From contig NZ_CP038018.1 in assembly GCF_008805035.1 (NCBI RefSeq), positions 682,001 to 746,000 of the forward strand: a stretch of DNA of 64,000 bases, in the 5' to 3' direction. Positions 1 through 8,188 of the stretch are shown here, piece by piece (position 1 is the stretch's first letter; each line of letters begins with the position of its first letter). Source of the stretch: Eikenella exigua (GTDB lineage: Bacteria; Pseudomonadota; Gammaproteobacteria; Burkholderiales; Neisseriaceae). Under the pieces are notes generated by a model. That model saw nothing but the letters and a program-made list of their open reading frames with translations, had not been told where the DNA came from and searched no databases. The position numbers and the translations under genes are program-made.

Positions 1-336
1 GTATCCGCCCGGCCAGCTTACCCCTCTATTGTTAAAGTCCCATGCCAAAGCCATCCAATACGGCGTGGCGCGGAAACGGGCGATACGTGCTTGTACCTCC
101 GCCTCACGCTGCTGCCAGGCGCGTATTTCGGCGGCGGTGGGGCCGCGGTTGATCGGCTGTTGCCGTACGGCATTGCGCTCGCGTTGTATCCGATCTGCTT
201 CCGATTGCATGGCGCCATTGTAGTTGTGCCATTGCTGCGAGCCAACCGGATAGGGGTTGGCATGTGCCAAGCCCGCACTGCCCAATAGCACTGCCGCCAA
301 CGCACCCGCTGCCGTGTTCATCATTGATTGCTTCAT
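1..336 (-). CDS. Secreted protein of unknown function, 3' end outside window
   Basis: I read 112 codons from an ATG at 336, and the frame is still open at base 1, so the C-terminus lies outside the window. The start is supported by an AGGAG a few bases upstream. The first 26 residues look like a Sec signal peptide: a lysine, then a hydrophobic Ala/Leu/Gly run ending AHA before NPYPVG. The mature part is Gln/Arg/Asn rich, with Trp residues and short helical stretches (GAMQSEADRIQRERNAVRQQ). I do not recognise a family. Being exported and small, it is probably a periplasmic protein; that is inference from the signal alone. Confidence 0.6.
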   Translation of the reverse strand, partial: MKQSMMNTAAGALAAVLLGSAGLAHANPYPVGSQQWHNYNGAMQSEADRIQRERNAVRQQPINRGPTAAEIRAWQQREAEVQARIARFRATPYWMALAWDFNNRGVSWPGGY

Positions 337-708
337 CTTGCCGCTCCTGTTTGGAAAGGGGAATAAGAGTATTGCCGATGATCGGATTGTAACAAAAAAC
401 AAGATATTGTAAACATCTATCCCGCTGCTTGAAGGCTACCTGAAAAGTGGGGCATGTCGGGCATCAATGCCCGATCTGCGGGCTACCATTTTCTGCAGGG
501 TGGCTAAAGCCCACCCTGCACATGTATCGATTTTTCTGTGTGTTGGCTATTGCCTTTAGTTGGCAAAGGGCTACCTGAAAATGGGAAGATATATTTTTCA
601 GGTAGCCTCTGTTTGTGTTGGAAGAGGCTACCTGAAAAATGCTGCGGCAAAAAAAGCCGCCCGATTGAATGTGTCGGGCGGCTGCTTCTCTAGCTGTTTT
701 GTTGTGGC
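337..708. repeat. Gene-free stretch rich in Eikenella uptake sequences
   Basis: No convincing gene lies in these 372 bases. It holds eikDUS copies (AGGCTACCTGAA or one mismatch) near 433, an inverted pair at 569-607 and another at 624-637, plus the terminator of the OPT gene at its right edge. The inverted pair can fold into a hairpin that would also end transcripts. The part near 337-420 is AT-rich and probably contains the promoter of the secreted-protein gene on the minus strand. Confidence 0.75.
649..683 (-). terminator. Intrinsic terminator of the OPT transporter gene
   Basis: A perfect 10-bp stem (AGCCGCCCGA at 655-664 with TCGGGCGGCT at 674-683, 9-nt loop) is followed on the minus strand by a run of seven T. 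It starts about 25 bases past the OPT stop codon. Confidence 0.85.
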
Positions 709-2736
709 TTATTTGCTGACTTTCAAAATGCGGCGGATGAAAATAAGCATACCGCCAATGAAGAAGGCCAAGCCGAGGAATTCGCCTGTGGTGTCCCAGT
801 TTTCGAGGTTCAGCGCCAGTGGGGAGTCTGAGCCGCCGCTGGTAACAGACAGGGCAATAATCAGAGCCATAATCACGCCGATCAAGCTCTCGCCCACAAT
901 CAGGCCGGCGGCAAACAGGGTGCCTACGCGTTCGGCATCTTTCTGTTTGGCCTCATCTTTGCCGATATGGCGTTTCAGGAAGGCAGCCATGATGGCACCG
1001 ATGGCAATCGGCATATTGATGGCCGGCGGCAGGTAGATGCCCATGCCCACGGCCAAGGTGGGCAGCATCAGTTTGGAGCCGCTGCGTTTGAATATTTCGT
1101 TGATGATGATGAGTACCACACCAATACCGATACCGGTGAGGATGTAGTTCCATTGCAGCGAGTGCGAGAAGATGGCTTTGGCGATAGTGGTCATCAGCGT
1201 GGCCTGCGGGGCAGCCAGAGCTTGGCTCGGATCCATATCCGGGCGCGGCATGGCGCCGGTGAAACCGTAGGCAGCGTAAAGCAGCTCAAGCACAGAAGAT
1301 ACCACAAATGCACCCACCACACAGCCGATAATCAGCGCCACTTCCTGCCGCCACGGGGTGGCTTTAATCAGGTAGCCGGTTTTCAGGTCTTGCAGGTTAT
1401 CGTTGGAGATGGAGGCCACGGCTACTACGGCGGAGCCGCAGAATAGGGTGAGCGCCACCAGGAAATTGCGTGTACCTTCATCGGCAAACAGGTTGTTGGC
1501 ACTACCGACACCCAGCAACACCAGTGAAATGGCCACCACGGAGATGATGCCGATGCCGGAAATCGGGCTGGAAGAAGAGCCTACCAAGCCGGCCATATAG
1601 CCGCAGGCGGCTGCCACCAGGAAACCGATAACGAAGGCCAGCAGGGTGCAGACCACTACCAGCAGCCAAGCCGTGCCGGTGGGCAGGTTGGCATCAGCCA
1701 CGAAGTGGTAGAAGGAAAAGCCCAATAGCAGCATCATACCCAGTGCGTAGGCAATCATGGCTTTGGGCGACAAGTCTTGCTCAACGCGTTCCAGTGCAGC
1801 GCCCTCGCCGCCTCTGATGGCACGGAATGACATTTTCATGCCTTCGAGGGTGGGTTTGAGCAGGGTAATCAGTGTCCAGATGGCAGCAATACCGATGGTG
1901 CCCGCGCCGATAAAGCGCACTTTTTCTTTCCACAGCTGCATGGCGAAAGCGACCATTTCCATATCGGCTGGCTGCGGATTGGTAGCAGAGAAATAGGGGA
2001 TGGCGATGCCCCAGGCAATCGCAATGCCCACCAGCATGGCAATACCGCTGGCCAAACCAACCAAATAGCCAGCACCGAGCAATGCCAATGAGAAGCCCAT
2101 CGGGATTTGGAAAATAGATGCGCCGGCTTTGAACCACAGGCTGGCGCTGTCGGCCACTACGCGCAGGCCGTTGCTGGCGAAACTGAAAATGCCGGAAATC
2201 ACGCCACCGGTAACGATTTCGCCGATACCACTGTCAGCCTTTTGCGCGGTGTCGGCATTTTCTTCGCCCACCACGCCGTCGCCACTGCCGACTTTCAAAA
2301 TCTCAGCCGCAGCCACGCCTTCGGGATAGGGCAAATCGCTTTTCACCACCATGGCATAGCGCAGCGGGATGGTGAAAATTACCCCCAAAATACCGCCGGC
2401 CATACACAGCAGAGTGGTTTGCCAAAACGGGAAACCTGTCCAATAGCCGCTCATCAAGAGGCCGGGCAGGATGAAGATCACGGAAGAGAGCGTACCCGCG
2501 GCAGAAGCCTGGGTTTGCACCATGTTGTTTTCAAGGATATTGCTGCCTTTGGCGAACTTCAAAATTGCCATAGAAATCACAGCAGCTGGAATAGAAGAGG
2601 CGAAAGTGAGACCAACTTTCAGCCCCAAATAAATATTGGAAGCGGTGAACACAACAGTGATCAATGCACCCAATATCATGCCGCGCAGGGTGAGTTCCCT
2701 GTAGTTGGCATAAGGGTCGTGAGTTGAGAGAGACAT
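709..2736 (-). CDS. OPT-family oligopeptide transporter
   Basis: A 675-residue polytopic inner-membrane protein with about 15 hydrophobic segments. It matches the bacterial oligopeptide transporter (OPT) family, proton-coupled importers of small peptides and, in some members, metal chelates. The N-terminal ELTLRGMILGALITVVFTA followed by NIYLGLKVGL, and the later LPYPEGVAAAEILK, are typical of the family, and the length is normal. It stands alone: a strong terminator lies downstream and a 412-bp AT-rich region upstream. That region carries a sigma70-like promoter (2767-2795) and a perfect 18-bp palindrome (2811-2828), which suggests specific regulation. The substrate cannot be told from sequence. 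Confidence 0.9.
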   Translation of the reverse strand: MSLSTHDPYANYRELTLRGMILGALITVVFTASNIYLGLKVGLTFASSIPAAVISMAILKFAKGSNILENNMVQTQASAAGTLSSVIFILPGLLMSGYWTGFPFWQTTLLCMAGGILGVIFTIPLRYAMVVKSDLPYPEGVAAAEILKVGSGDGVVGEENADTAQKADSGIGEIVTGGVISGIFSFASNGLRVVADSASLWFKAGASIFQIPMGFSLALLGAGYLVGLASGIAMLVGIAIAWGIAIPYFSATNPQPADMEMVAFAMQLWKEKVRFIGAGTIGIAAIWTLITLLKPTLEGMKMSFRAIRGGEGAALERVEQDLSPKAMIAYALGMMLLLGFSFYHFVADANLPTGTAWLLVVVCTLLAFVIGFLVAAACGYMAGLVGSSSSPISGIGIISVVAISLVLLGVGSANNLFADEGTRNFLVALTLFCGSAVVAVASISNDNLQDLKTGYLIKATPWRQEVALIIGCVVGAFVVSSVLELLYAAYGFTGAMPRPDMDPSQALAAPQATLMTTIAKAIFSHSLQWNYILTGIGIGVVLIIINEIFKRSGSKLMLPTLAVGMGIYLPPAINMPIAIGAIMAAFLKRHIGKDEAKQKDAERVGTLFAAGLIVGESLIGVIMALIIALSVTSGGSDSPLALNLENWDTTGEFLGLAFFIGGMLIFIRRILKVSK

Positions 2737-2766
2737 AATCTTTACCTTCGGTTGGAATGAGGTTGC

Positions 2767-2795
2767 ATTTTTTTTCGATATTCCGATTATGTCAA
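2767..2795 (-). promoter_or_regulatory. Probable sigma70 promoter of the OPT gene
   Basis: On the minus strand a consensus -35 TTGACA (2795-2790) is followed after 17 bases by AAAAAT (2772-2767) as a -10. It lies 31 bases upstream of the start codon. The -35 is perfect; the -10 is only a moderate match. Confidence 0.55.
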
Positions 2796-2810
2796 TAGGA
2801 AATTAGCAAA

Positions 2811-2828
2811 TGTAAATAATTATTTACA
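2811..2828. promoter_or_regulatory. Perfect 18-bp palindrome upstream of the OPT promoter
   Basis: TGTAAATAATTATTTACA reads the same on both strands and sits 15 bp upstream of the predicted -35. Size and symmetry suit a dimeric regulator. It resembles an ArgR box (TGAATAATTATTCA core) but is not identical. The regulator is unknown. Confidence 0.5.
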
Positions 2829-3105
2829 ATTTACTAAAAAATAACAGAAAAGAAATTATGCATGATTATTTGAAATATTTTGATAATATATTGAATTAAT
2901 TATATATAACAAAATAATATCATGGTATGAAAAATCATTAATCAGGAAATGCTTGTTGTGCGTTAATTTATATTTAACGTAAACTTACATATGGATATGA
3001 GGATATATGGTAGAGACGGGGAAAGTAGAAGAGATATTTTGAGCAAAAAGAGCAGCAGATGCCGGCTAATTGTTTGATAGGGTTATATGCGGACAAGAGA
3101 GAGAA
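2829..3105. other. AT-rich gene-free region between tkt and the OPT gene
   Basis: I see no ORF with a plausible start here. The DNA is far more AT-rich than the flanking genes (long A/T runs between about 2840 and 3000). Apart from possible further upstream regulatory sites for the OPT gene, nothing is recognisable. Confidence 0.6.
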
Positions 3106-3132
3106 AGGCTACCTGAAAATTTCAGATAGCCT
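3106..3132 (-). terminator. Uptake-sequence inverted pair acting as tkt terminator
   Basis: AGGCTACCTGAAA (3106-3118) faces TTTCAGATAGCCT (3120-3132, one mismatch). The hairpin starts 17 bases after the tkt stop codon. Confidence 0.7.
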
Positions 3133-3148
3133 GATTAATAGCGGGCGT

Positions 3149-5131
3149 TTACAGTACCGATTTCACGGCATTGACAACATTTTCCACGGTAAAGCCGAAT
3201 TCTTTAAATAGCACATTGGCAGGAGCGGATTCGCCGAAGCGATTGATGCCGACCACTGCGCCGTTCAGGCCGACGTATTTGTACCAGCCGTCGGCGTGTC
3301 CGGCTTCTACGGCAATGCGCGGTAGGTCTTCGGGCAGGACGGCGGCTTTATAGGCGGCATCTTGGCGGTCGAACACGTTGGTGGACGGCATGGAGACGAC
3401 ACGCACAGCGATGTTTTGCGCGGCGAGGGCTTTTTGCGCTTCCAGAGCCAGCCCGACTTCGGAACCTGTGGCAATAATGACGGCTTGGGCGTTGCCTTGG
3501 GCTTCGCTGATGACGTAGCCGCCGCGTTTGATGTCGTGCAGCTGTTGTTCGTTGCGCGCTTGGAATTTCAGGTTTTGACGGCTGAAAATCAGGCAGGACG
3601 GATGGTCTCCGGCTTTTGCCGCTTCCGCCCATGCCACCAGCGATTCGGCGGTGTCGCACGGACGCCATACGTCCATGTTCGGAATCAGGCGCAGGGTGGC
3701 GGTTTGCTCGACGGGTTGGTGGGTCGGGCCGTCTTCGCCGAGTCCGATGGAATCATGGGTGAAGACGAAGACAGGGTTGATTTTCATCAGTGCCGCCATA
3801 CGCAAGGCGTTGCGCTCGTATTCGCTGAACATCAGGAAAGTCGCGCCAAACGGTTTAATACCGCCGTGCAGGGCAAGGCCGTTCATGATTGCGCCCATGC
3901 CGAACTCGCGCACGCCGTAGTGGAGGTAGTTGCCGCCGTGCTCGCGGGTAACGGAGACGCTGTTAGACCAGTCGGTCAGGTTGGACGGGGTCAGGTCGGC
4001 AGAACCGCCCACCAGTTCGGGCAGCTCTTTGGCGAGGATTTCGATGCTGTTTTGGCTGGCTTTGCGGGTGGCGATGGTTTCGGCTTTGGCGCACACGTCT
4101 TGCAAGGCGGTTTGAATATAGGCATCGAATTTTTCAGGTAGCCTGTGTTCCATGCGGCGCACGAATTCTGCGGCTTCGGCAGGGTATTTGGCTTGGTATT
4201 GCGCGAACAGTTCGTTCCATTCCGCTTCCAGTTTCGCGCCTTGTTCTTTCGCGCTCCATGCGTCGTAGATTTCTTGCGGGATTTCAAAGGCAGGGTAAGC
4301 CCAGCCCAAATGTTTGCGCGTGGCTTCGATTTCGTCCGCGCCCAAAGGTGCGCCGTGGGTTTTATGGCTGCCTTCTTTGTTGGCACTGCCTTTGCCGATT
4401 AAGGTTTTGCAGCAGATGATGGACGGTTTGCCGGTTTCGGCGCGTACGGCTTCGATAGCGGCTTCGATGGCGGCGGTATCGTGGCCGTTTACGTTGGGAA
4501 CGACGTGCCAGCCGTAGCTTTCAAAGCGTTGCGGGATGTTTTCGGTAAACCAGCCGTCCACTTTGCCGTCGATGGAAATATTGTTGTCATCATACAAAAC
4601 AATCAGTTTGCCCAAGCCTAAAGTACCGGCGAGCGAACAGGCTTCGTGCGATACGCCTTCCATCAGGCAGCCGTCGCCCAAGAAGACATAAGTGTAGTGA
4701 TCGACAATGTTCAAACCGTCTTTATTGAACTCGGCGGCAAGGATTTTTTCCGCCAATGCCATGCCCACTGCGTTGGCAATGCCTTGTCCCAACGGGCCGG
4801 TCGTGGTTTCCACGCCGTCGGTGTAGCCGTATTCGGGGTGGCCGGGGGTTTTGCTGTGCAGCTGGCGGAAGTTTTTTAGGTCTTCGATGCTCAGGTTGTA
4901 GCCGGTCAGGTGCAGCAGGCTGTACAACAGCATGGACGCGTGGCCGTTGGAGAGGATGAAGCGGTCGCGGTTGTAGAATTTGGGGTTGGCAGGGTTGTGG
5001 TGCAGGAATTTTGTCCACAATACTTCAGCCATTTCCGCCATACCCATAGGCGCGCCGGGGTGGCCAGAGTTGGCTTTCTGGATGGCATCGGCGGAGAGGA
5101 AGCGGATGGCGTTGGCAAGTTGGGAGGGCAT
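3149..5131 (-). CDS. tkt: Transketolase
   Basis: A 660-residue, full-length thiamine-diphosphate enzyme that moves two-carbon ketol units between pentose-phosphate and glycolytic sugars in the cytoplasm. Visible hallmarks are the N-terminal ANAIRFLSADAIQKANSGHPG, the ThDP/metal motif FLGDGCLMEGVSHEA (about residues 150-165) with YDDNN downstream, GGSADLTPSN, and the pyrimidine-domain HDSIGLGEDGPTHQP. The start is supported by AGGAAA 6 bases upstream. It lies downstream of tmk on the same strand, 109 bp away, so the two may be separately transcribed. An internal uptake sequence lies near 4133-4145 and is read through as coding sequence. Confidence 0.97.
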   Translation of the reverse strand: MPSQLANAIRFLSADAIQKANSGHPGAPMGMAEMAEVLWTKFLHHNPANPKFYNRDRFILSNGHASMLLYSLLHLTGYNLSIEDLKNFRQLHSKTPGHPEYGYTDGVETTTGPLGQGIANAVGMALAEKILAAEFNKDGLNIVDHYTYVFLGDGCLMEGVSHEACSLAGTLGLGKLIVLYDDNNISIDGKVDGWFTENIPQRFESYGWHVVPNVNGHDTAAIEAAIEAVRAETGKPSIICCKTLIGKGSANKEGSHKTHGAPLGADEIEATRKHLGWAYPAFEIPQEIYDAWSAKEQGAKLEAEWNELFAQYQAKYPAEAAEFVRRMEHRLPEKFDAYIQTALQDVCAKAETIATRKASQNSIEILAKELPELVGGSADLTPSNLTDWSNSVSVTREHGGNYLHYGVREFGMGAIMNGLALHGGIKPFGATFLMFSEYERNALRMAALMKINPVFVFTHDSIGLGEDGPTHQPVEQTATLRLIPNMDVWRPCDTAESLVAWAEAAKAGDHPSCLIFSRQNLKFQARNEQQLHDIKRGGYVISEAQGNAQAVIIATGSEVGLALEAQKALAAQNIAVRVVSMPSTNVFDRQDAAYKAAVLPEDLPRIAVEAGHADGWYKYVGLNGAVVGINRFGESAPANVLFKEFGFTVENVVNAVKSVL

Positions 5132-5240
5132 AGTGTTTCCTAAATGATTGGTTTAGATAGAGTAATGAGGCTACCTGAAAATTACCCGGCAAGCGAAAAC
5201 GGCGCAAATTATCGCACTTTTACGCAGTGCGTTCAAAACA

Positions 5241-5858
5241 TCAGGCGAACAGCTTTTCCAGTGCGGCCTCAATATCGCGGCGCACCACGGCTTTGCTGCA
5301 GTTGCTGTTGATAACCGCATAGCGCTCGGGTGCGGCGGCGGCGCGCTCTAGGTAGCTTTGTCGCACACGGGTGAAGAAATCGGATTTTTCCTGCTCGAAG
5401 CGGTCTTTGTGGCGGCTGCGTTCGATGCGTGCCAAGGAAATTTCCAACGGCACGTCGAGCAGGATGGTGAGGCTGGGGCGCAGGCTACCCTGCACCCATT
5501 GTTCGAGCTGGGCAATATCAGCTTCTGGCAGGCCGCGGCCGCCGCCTTGGTAGGCGAAGGTGGCATCGGTGAAGCGGTCGGACACCACGGACACGCCGCG
5601 CTCCAGAGCGGGCAGGATAACACTTTCGATATGCTGGGCGCGGGCGGCAAACATGAGCAGGGTTTCGGCACGCAGCCCGGCTTGAGTTTTCGGGTTGAGC
5701 AGCAGGCGGCGCAAGGCTTCGCCCAAGGGCGTGCCGCCGGGCTCGCGGGTGAATAAGACAGGGCGCTCTTGTTTGGCAAACCATTCGCGGATCACGGCCA
5801 ACTGGGTGGTTTTGCCGGCGCCGTCAATGCCGTCGAGGGTGATGAAATGGGCAGTCAT
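5241..5858 (-). CDS. tmk: Thymidylate kinase
   Basis: A 205-residue cytoplasmic dTMP kinase, converting dTMP to dTDP with ATP for DNA synthesis. The P-loop DGIDGAGKTTQL is near residues 9-20, followed by TREPGG, the DRFTDATFAYQGGGRG substrate motif (about 90-105) and an Arg-rich lid region (RIERSRHKDRFEQE). Length is normal for the bacterial enzyme. It is followed by tkt on the same strand and preceded by a bidirectional uptake-sequence terminator. Confidence 0.96.
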   Translation of the reverse strand: MTAHFITLDGIDGAGKTTQLAVIREWFAKQERPVLFTREPGGTPLGEALRRLLLNPKTQAGLRAETLLMFAARAQHIESVILPALERGVSVVSDRFTDATFAYQGGGRGLPEADIAQLEQWVQGSLRPSLTILLDVPLEISLARIERSRHKDRFEQEKSDFFTRVRQSYLERAAAAPERYAVINSNCSKAVVRRDIEAALEKLFA

Positions 5859-5906
5859 TTTTAACTCTGTTGAGGCTTTACTTTTAGGTGGCCTGTTGCT
5901 GGGAGG

Positions 5907-5951
5907 AGGCTACCTGAAAGTATGCGGATGATTTTTTCAGGTAGCCTTTTT
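5907..5951 (+). terminator. Uptake-sequence inverted pair with T-run
   Basis: AGGCTACCTGAAA (5907-5919) pairs with TTTCAGGTAGCCT (5935-5947) and is followed by five T on the plus strand. It lies between tmk and the interrupted membrane-protein gene, both on the minus strand, and can also end transcripts of the latter. Confidence 0.65.
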
Positions 5952-5979
5952 GTTTAAGTATTGGTCTGTGGTTTAAATT

Positions 5980-6408
5980 TTACGGGCTTAGTTTACTTAA
6001 AATTTTCAAGATAAACACAGACAGTAGGATAAACATAACAAGCACGCTGGTTTTTAGATAGTAGTAACTGTTGCGTGTACCGCGAAACGAGCTCTGGATG
6101 TTTTGTGTACTGTTTTTGAGAACGGTATGCCCTTGGCTATCGGTGATTTCGCTGATACTGCCGTAGGTTCTGCCGGGAATACCGTTTTTATTTTCCAAGT
6201 AGCTGACGAAGTTTATAGAAGAGTTATGTAGTTGGCTGACTTGTGATCTGCCGCATAGCTGCTCTTTGATGCCCAAACAGCTGGCTTGGGCAAGCAGTTC
6301 ATTTTTATTGTTGTAGATGAGTAATGTATGGCCAGAGCCCCTGATGCCGTTATAGCTGGATTTTAAAACCATATCGCCTTGCAGGGTTGAATATTGGGGT
6401 GTGGTCAG
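5980..6408 (-). pseudogene. C-terminal fragment of a membrane protein cut by the prophage
   Basis: The open frame runs from the right prophage boundary (6408) to a stop at 5980: 12 codons (LTTPQYSTLQGD) upstream of the first ATG at 6372, then 130 more residues. Joined to the N-terminal piece at 44378-44466, with one copy of the duplicated GTCAG removed, it gives a continuous 170-codon gene in frame. The join reads ...LKEKL-TTPQYS.... The product would have one membrane segment near each end (about residues 8-25 and 148-165) and a soluble middle with several Cys. I do not recognise the family. An internal ATG at 6372 could still allow a truncated product. Confidence 0.85.
6404..6408. repeat. 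Prophage target-site duplication, right side (GTCAG)
   Basis: The five bases GTCAG sit immediately outside the TG at 6409 and are repeated at 44378-44382, immediately outside the CA at 44376-44377. Mu-type transposition duplicates 5 bp of target. Confidence 0.9.
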
Positions 6409-6564
6409 TGTAAGGCGGCGGCAGCTTTTGCCTGAATTGGCATTAGCTTTTGCACCGCCGCAGCGTAGGAAATTGTATCAGCTTTTGCACAAATTTATCC
6501 CCGTTTAATGGTCTGTTAAACGGGGATTGTCTTATGCCTTTAATAAGTAGTATGCCGCTTGTCG
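6409..6564. promoter_or_regulatory. Prophage right end with transposase-binding repeats
   Basis: The heptamer CTTTTGC occurs at 6425, 6447 and 6482. The outermost copy begins at the 17th base of the end, exactly as TTTTTGCA does in the left end. These are the expected MuA end-binding sites. A small hairpin (CCCCGTTTAA near 6499 with TTAAACGGGG near 6515) could terminate the methylase transcript. Confidence 0.75.
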
Positions 6565-7392
6565 TCAGAACTTATAAATCAGGTGGTCATCGTAGCTCGA
6601 ATTGCGGTTGATGGTGCTACTCACTGTCAGGGTTTGGCTACCTGCAAAACGCTCCCAACCGGGCAGGCGCAGCTCGGCTACAAGGTCGAGATAGGCGGGC
6701 AGCTCGCTACGCGTGCTCGAAAAGAATATGAAGGGCGGCCTTACCATTGCCATCAGGCGCAGGAACTCGACCATGCCGAAGTAGGCTGCCTTACGGTAGT
6801 TGCCCTGCTGGGTACATACGTAGGGTGGGTCGAGTACCAATAACGTGCACGGGTTGCTAATATGCTGCGGTAGCAGCTCACGGTAGGATTGGCTGACTAT
6901 CTCCACGCCTTGCAGGTAGTCTTGTGCCTCAGGGTAGTCGCTGAGGCTGATGCAATTGTACATGGTTTTGCGGCATAGCTCGTCCAAATCGGCGGCGGTG
7001 TTGCCGCTGAATAACAGCCACGACACCAGACAGTCAAGGTCGATATAGCCGCTGAAGCTGCGGATGGCGGCCACGATGGCAGCCTTAATTGCTGGCGGCA
7101 CCAGTTTGCTACGCGGAACAGGTGCCAGCAGCCCGGCAAGCAGGCGGCGCAAACGGTTGATGTCGGGGATGTGTTGCAGGCGCTCGCTGTAGCCGTCGTA
7201 GTCGTTATAAATAGCGCGGGCGGCCGGTTTGCATTGTTTGGCGGCATGCGATAAGAGGCCGGAGCCGCCGAAGGCGTCTAAGATTGTCCAATCCTCCCCA
7301 TCGCCGGGGATGTGCTCATTTAATACCTGTTTAAACAGCTTTAAAAAGTTACGTTTTTGGCCGGTGAACGGTAGCGGGGCTTTGCGGTACAT
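6565..7392 (-). CDS. Phage DNA adenine methyltransferase, D12 class
   Basis: A 275-residue protein from the ATG at 7392 (AAGG upstream); the in-frame extension to 7428 lacks a ribosome site. It has the D12-class N6-adenine methylase pattern: PFTGQKRNFL near the N-terminus (motif X), LDAFGGSGLLS (motif I, SAM binding) near 40-50, and LVLDPPYVC (motif IV, catalytic DPPY) near 190-200. It would methylate adenine in phage DNA and protect it from restriction. It occupies the place of mom in Mu and overlaps the Com-like gene by 44 bp, so Com probably controls its translation. The target sequence is unknown. Confidence 0.88.
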   Translation of the reverse strand: MYRKAPLPFTGQKRNFLKLFKQVLNEHIPGDGEDWTILDAFGGSGLLSHAAKQCKPAARAIYNDYDGYSERLQHIPDINRLRRLLAGLLAPVPRSKLVPPAIKAAIVAAIRSFSGYIDLDCLVSWLLFSGNTAADLDELCRKTMYNCISLSDYPEAQDYLQGVEIVSQSYRELLPQHISNPCTLLVLDPPYVCTQQGNYRKAAYFGMVEFLRLMAMVRPPFIFFSSTRSELPAYLDLVAELRLPGWERFAGSQTLTVSSTINRNSSYDDHLIYKF

Positions 7393-7552
7393 AAGTGCCT
7401 TTCTGCGTGGGGTTCGCAGTTTCGGCACTCTGGGCGCTCTGGGTTGTTAAAGAACTGAATTGGTTTACTGTTTTGCAGCGTTGGCACTTGATTTGCACGG
7501 TGCCGCTGCCAACGGCCAGTAATTTGCCGCAGCTTTTGCATCGGTATTGCAT
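7349..7552 (-). CDS. com: Com-like zinc-finger translational regulator
   Basis: A 67-residue protein with a four-Cys zinc finger in its first third (YRCKSCGKLL then IKCQRCKTVNQF) and a polar tail. Size, finger and position directly before the modification gene match Mu Com, which melts a hairpin over the mom start and lets it be translated. Here the overlapping downstream gene is an adenine methylase rather than Mom. The start is supported by AGGAT 6 bases upstream. Confidence 0.85.
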   Translation of the reverse strand: MQYRCKSCGKLLAVGSGTVQIKCQRCKTVNQFSSLTTQSAQSAETANPTQKGTYVPQSPATVHRPKT

Positions 7553-7573
7553 TATTTATCCTACATTGCGTGA

Positions 7574-7710
7574 TACAATCCGCGCGCCCTCGAGGGTGGC
7601 GGCCTTGGGTCAATGCAGGCTATCTCTGCTTGGCTGTCGCGGCGGGTGTGTCCGCATCCGCCGTGTCGCCGTCTTAGTTCTTTCCTCCCCGCTCGTGTGG
7701 CGGGGTTTTT
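7574..7710 (+). ncRNA. Possible small structured RNA on the plus strand
   Basis: The 157-bp gap between com and the papain-like gene contains, on the plus strand, a -10-like TACAAT (7574-7579), a GC-rich hairpin-forming tract, and a strong terminator: CCCCGC (7687-7692), 7-nt loop, GCGGGG (7700-7705), then TTTTT. A transcript of about 125 nt would be antisense to the leader of com. I see no good -35 box and recognise no RNA family, so this is a candidate only; the terminator alone may be what matters. Confidence 0.35.
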
Positions 7711-8186
7711 CATGCTTGCCTTTTTAGAGCGGGCACGATGGCGGCAAGGTCGTTGGGCGACCAGCGCCAGCTGTCGGGCAGCCCTAATGCAGCAGCGCAC
7801 CACTCGGAGCAAAACCACTTATCACCCCGCTGGCGGGTTTTGAATACCACGCCGACGGCGCCAAACCAGTCGTAGGGCTGGCTCACTGTGTTGCGGTATA
7901 GGCGGTCGATCTGGCCGTGCTCATTGATGCTGTCGGGCAGCGGGATGAGATCCCACTTATCGGCGGACAGCGGCATGGTTTTGGCGCGCACGCCGCCGTC
8001 GCGCACGGAAGAAGAAATGCAGTCGTACCCGCCGCCTTCAGCTGGGCCGTAGGCAATCTCGGCATGGCTGTATTGGCCGCGCGTAAGGGCACGGGTGAGC
8101 CAGTCGGTCGCACGAGCGCACCATACGCGCCAGCCGGAGCCGTCGCGATGACCTTTATAGAGGGCTAGGTAGTATCGTGGTTTCAT
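7710..8186 (-). CDS. Permuted papain-fold (NlpC/P60-like) phage protein
   Basis: 158 residues with a GAGGAGG ribosome site. The His-containing SHAEIAYG (about 40-48) precedes a Cys-containing KWFCSEWCAAALG (about 125-137). This order, His before Cys, is that of circularly permuted NlpC/P60 (YiiX/YaeF-like) thiol hydrolases. In Mu-like phages such a gene often sits downstream of the fibre genes. Its substrate could be peptidoglycan or lipid; I cannot decide. It follows the fibre-assembly gene by 2 bp. Confidence 0.65.
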   Translation of the reverse strand: MKPRYYLALYKGHRDGSGWRVWCARATDWLTRALTRGQYSHAEIAYGPAEGGGYDCISSSVRDGGVRAKTMPLSADKWDLIPLPDSINEHGQIDRLYRNTVSQPYDWFGAVGVVFKTRQRGDKWFCSEWCAAALGLPDSWRWSPNDLAAIVPALKRQA

Positions 8187-8188
8187 GA

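Noticed and set aside
560..1036. 158-codon plus-strand frame at the end of the OPT gene
   Set aside because: Its beginning is built from uptake sequences (read as KGYLK) and the rest is antisense to the transporter.
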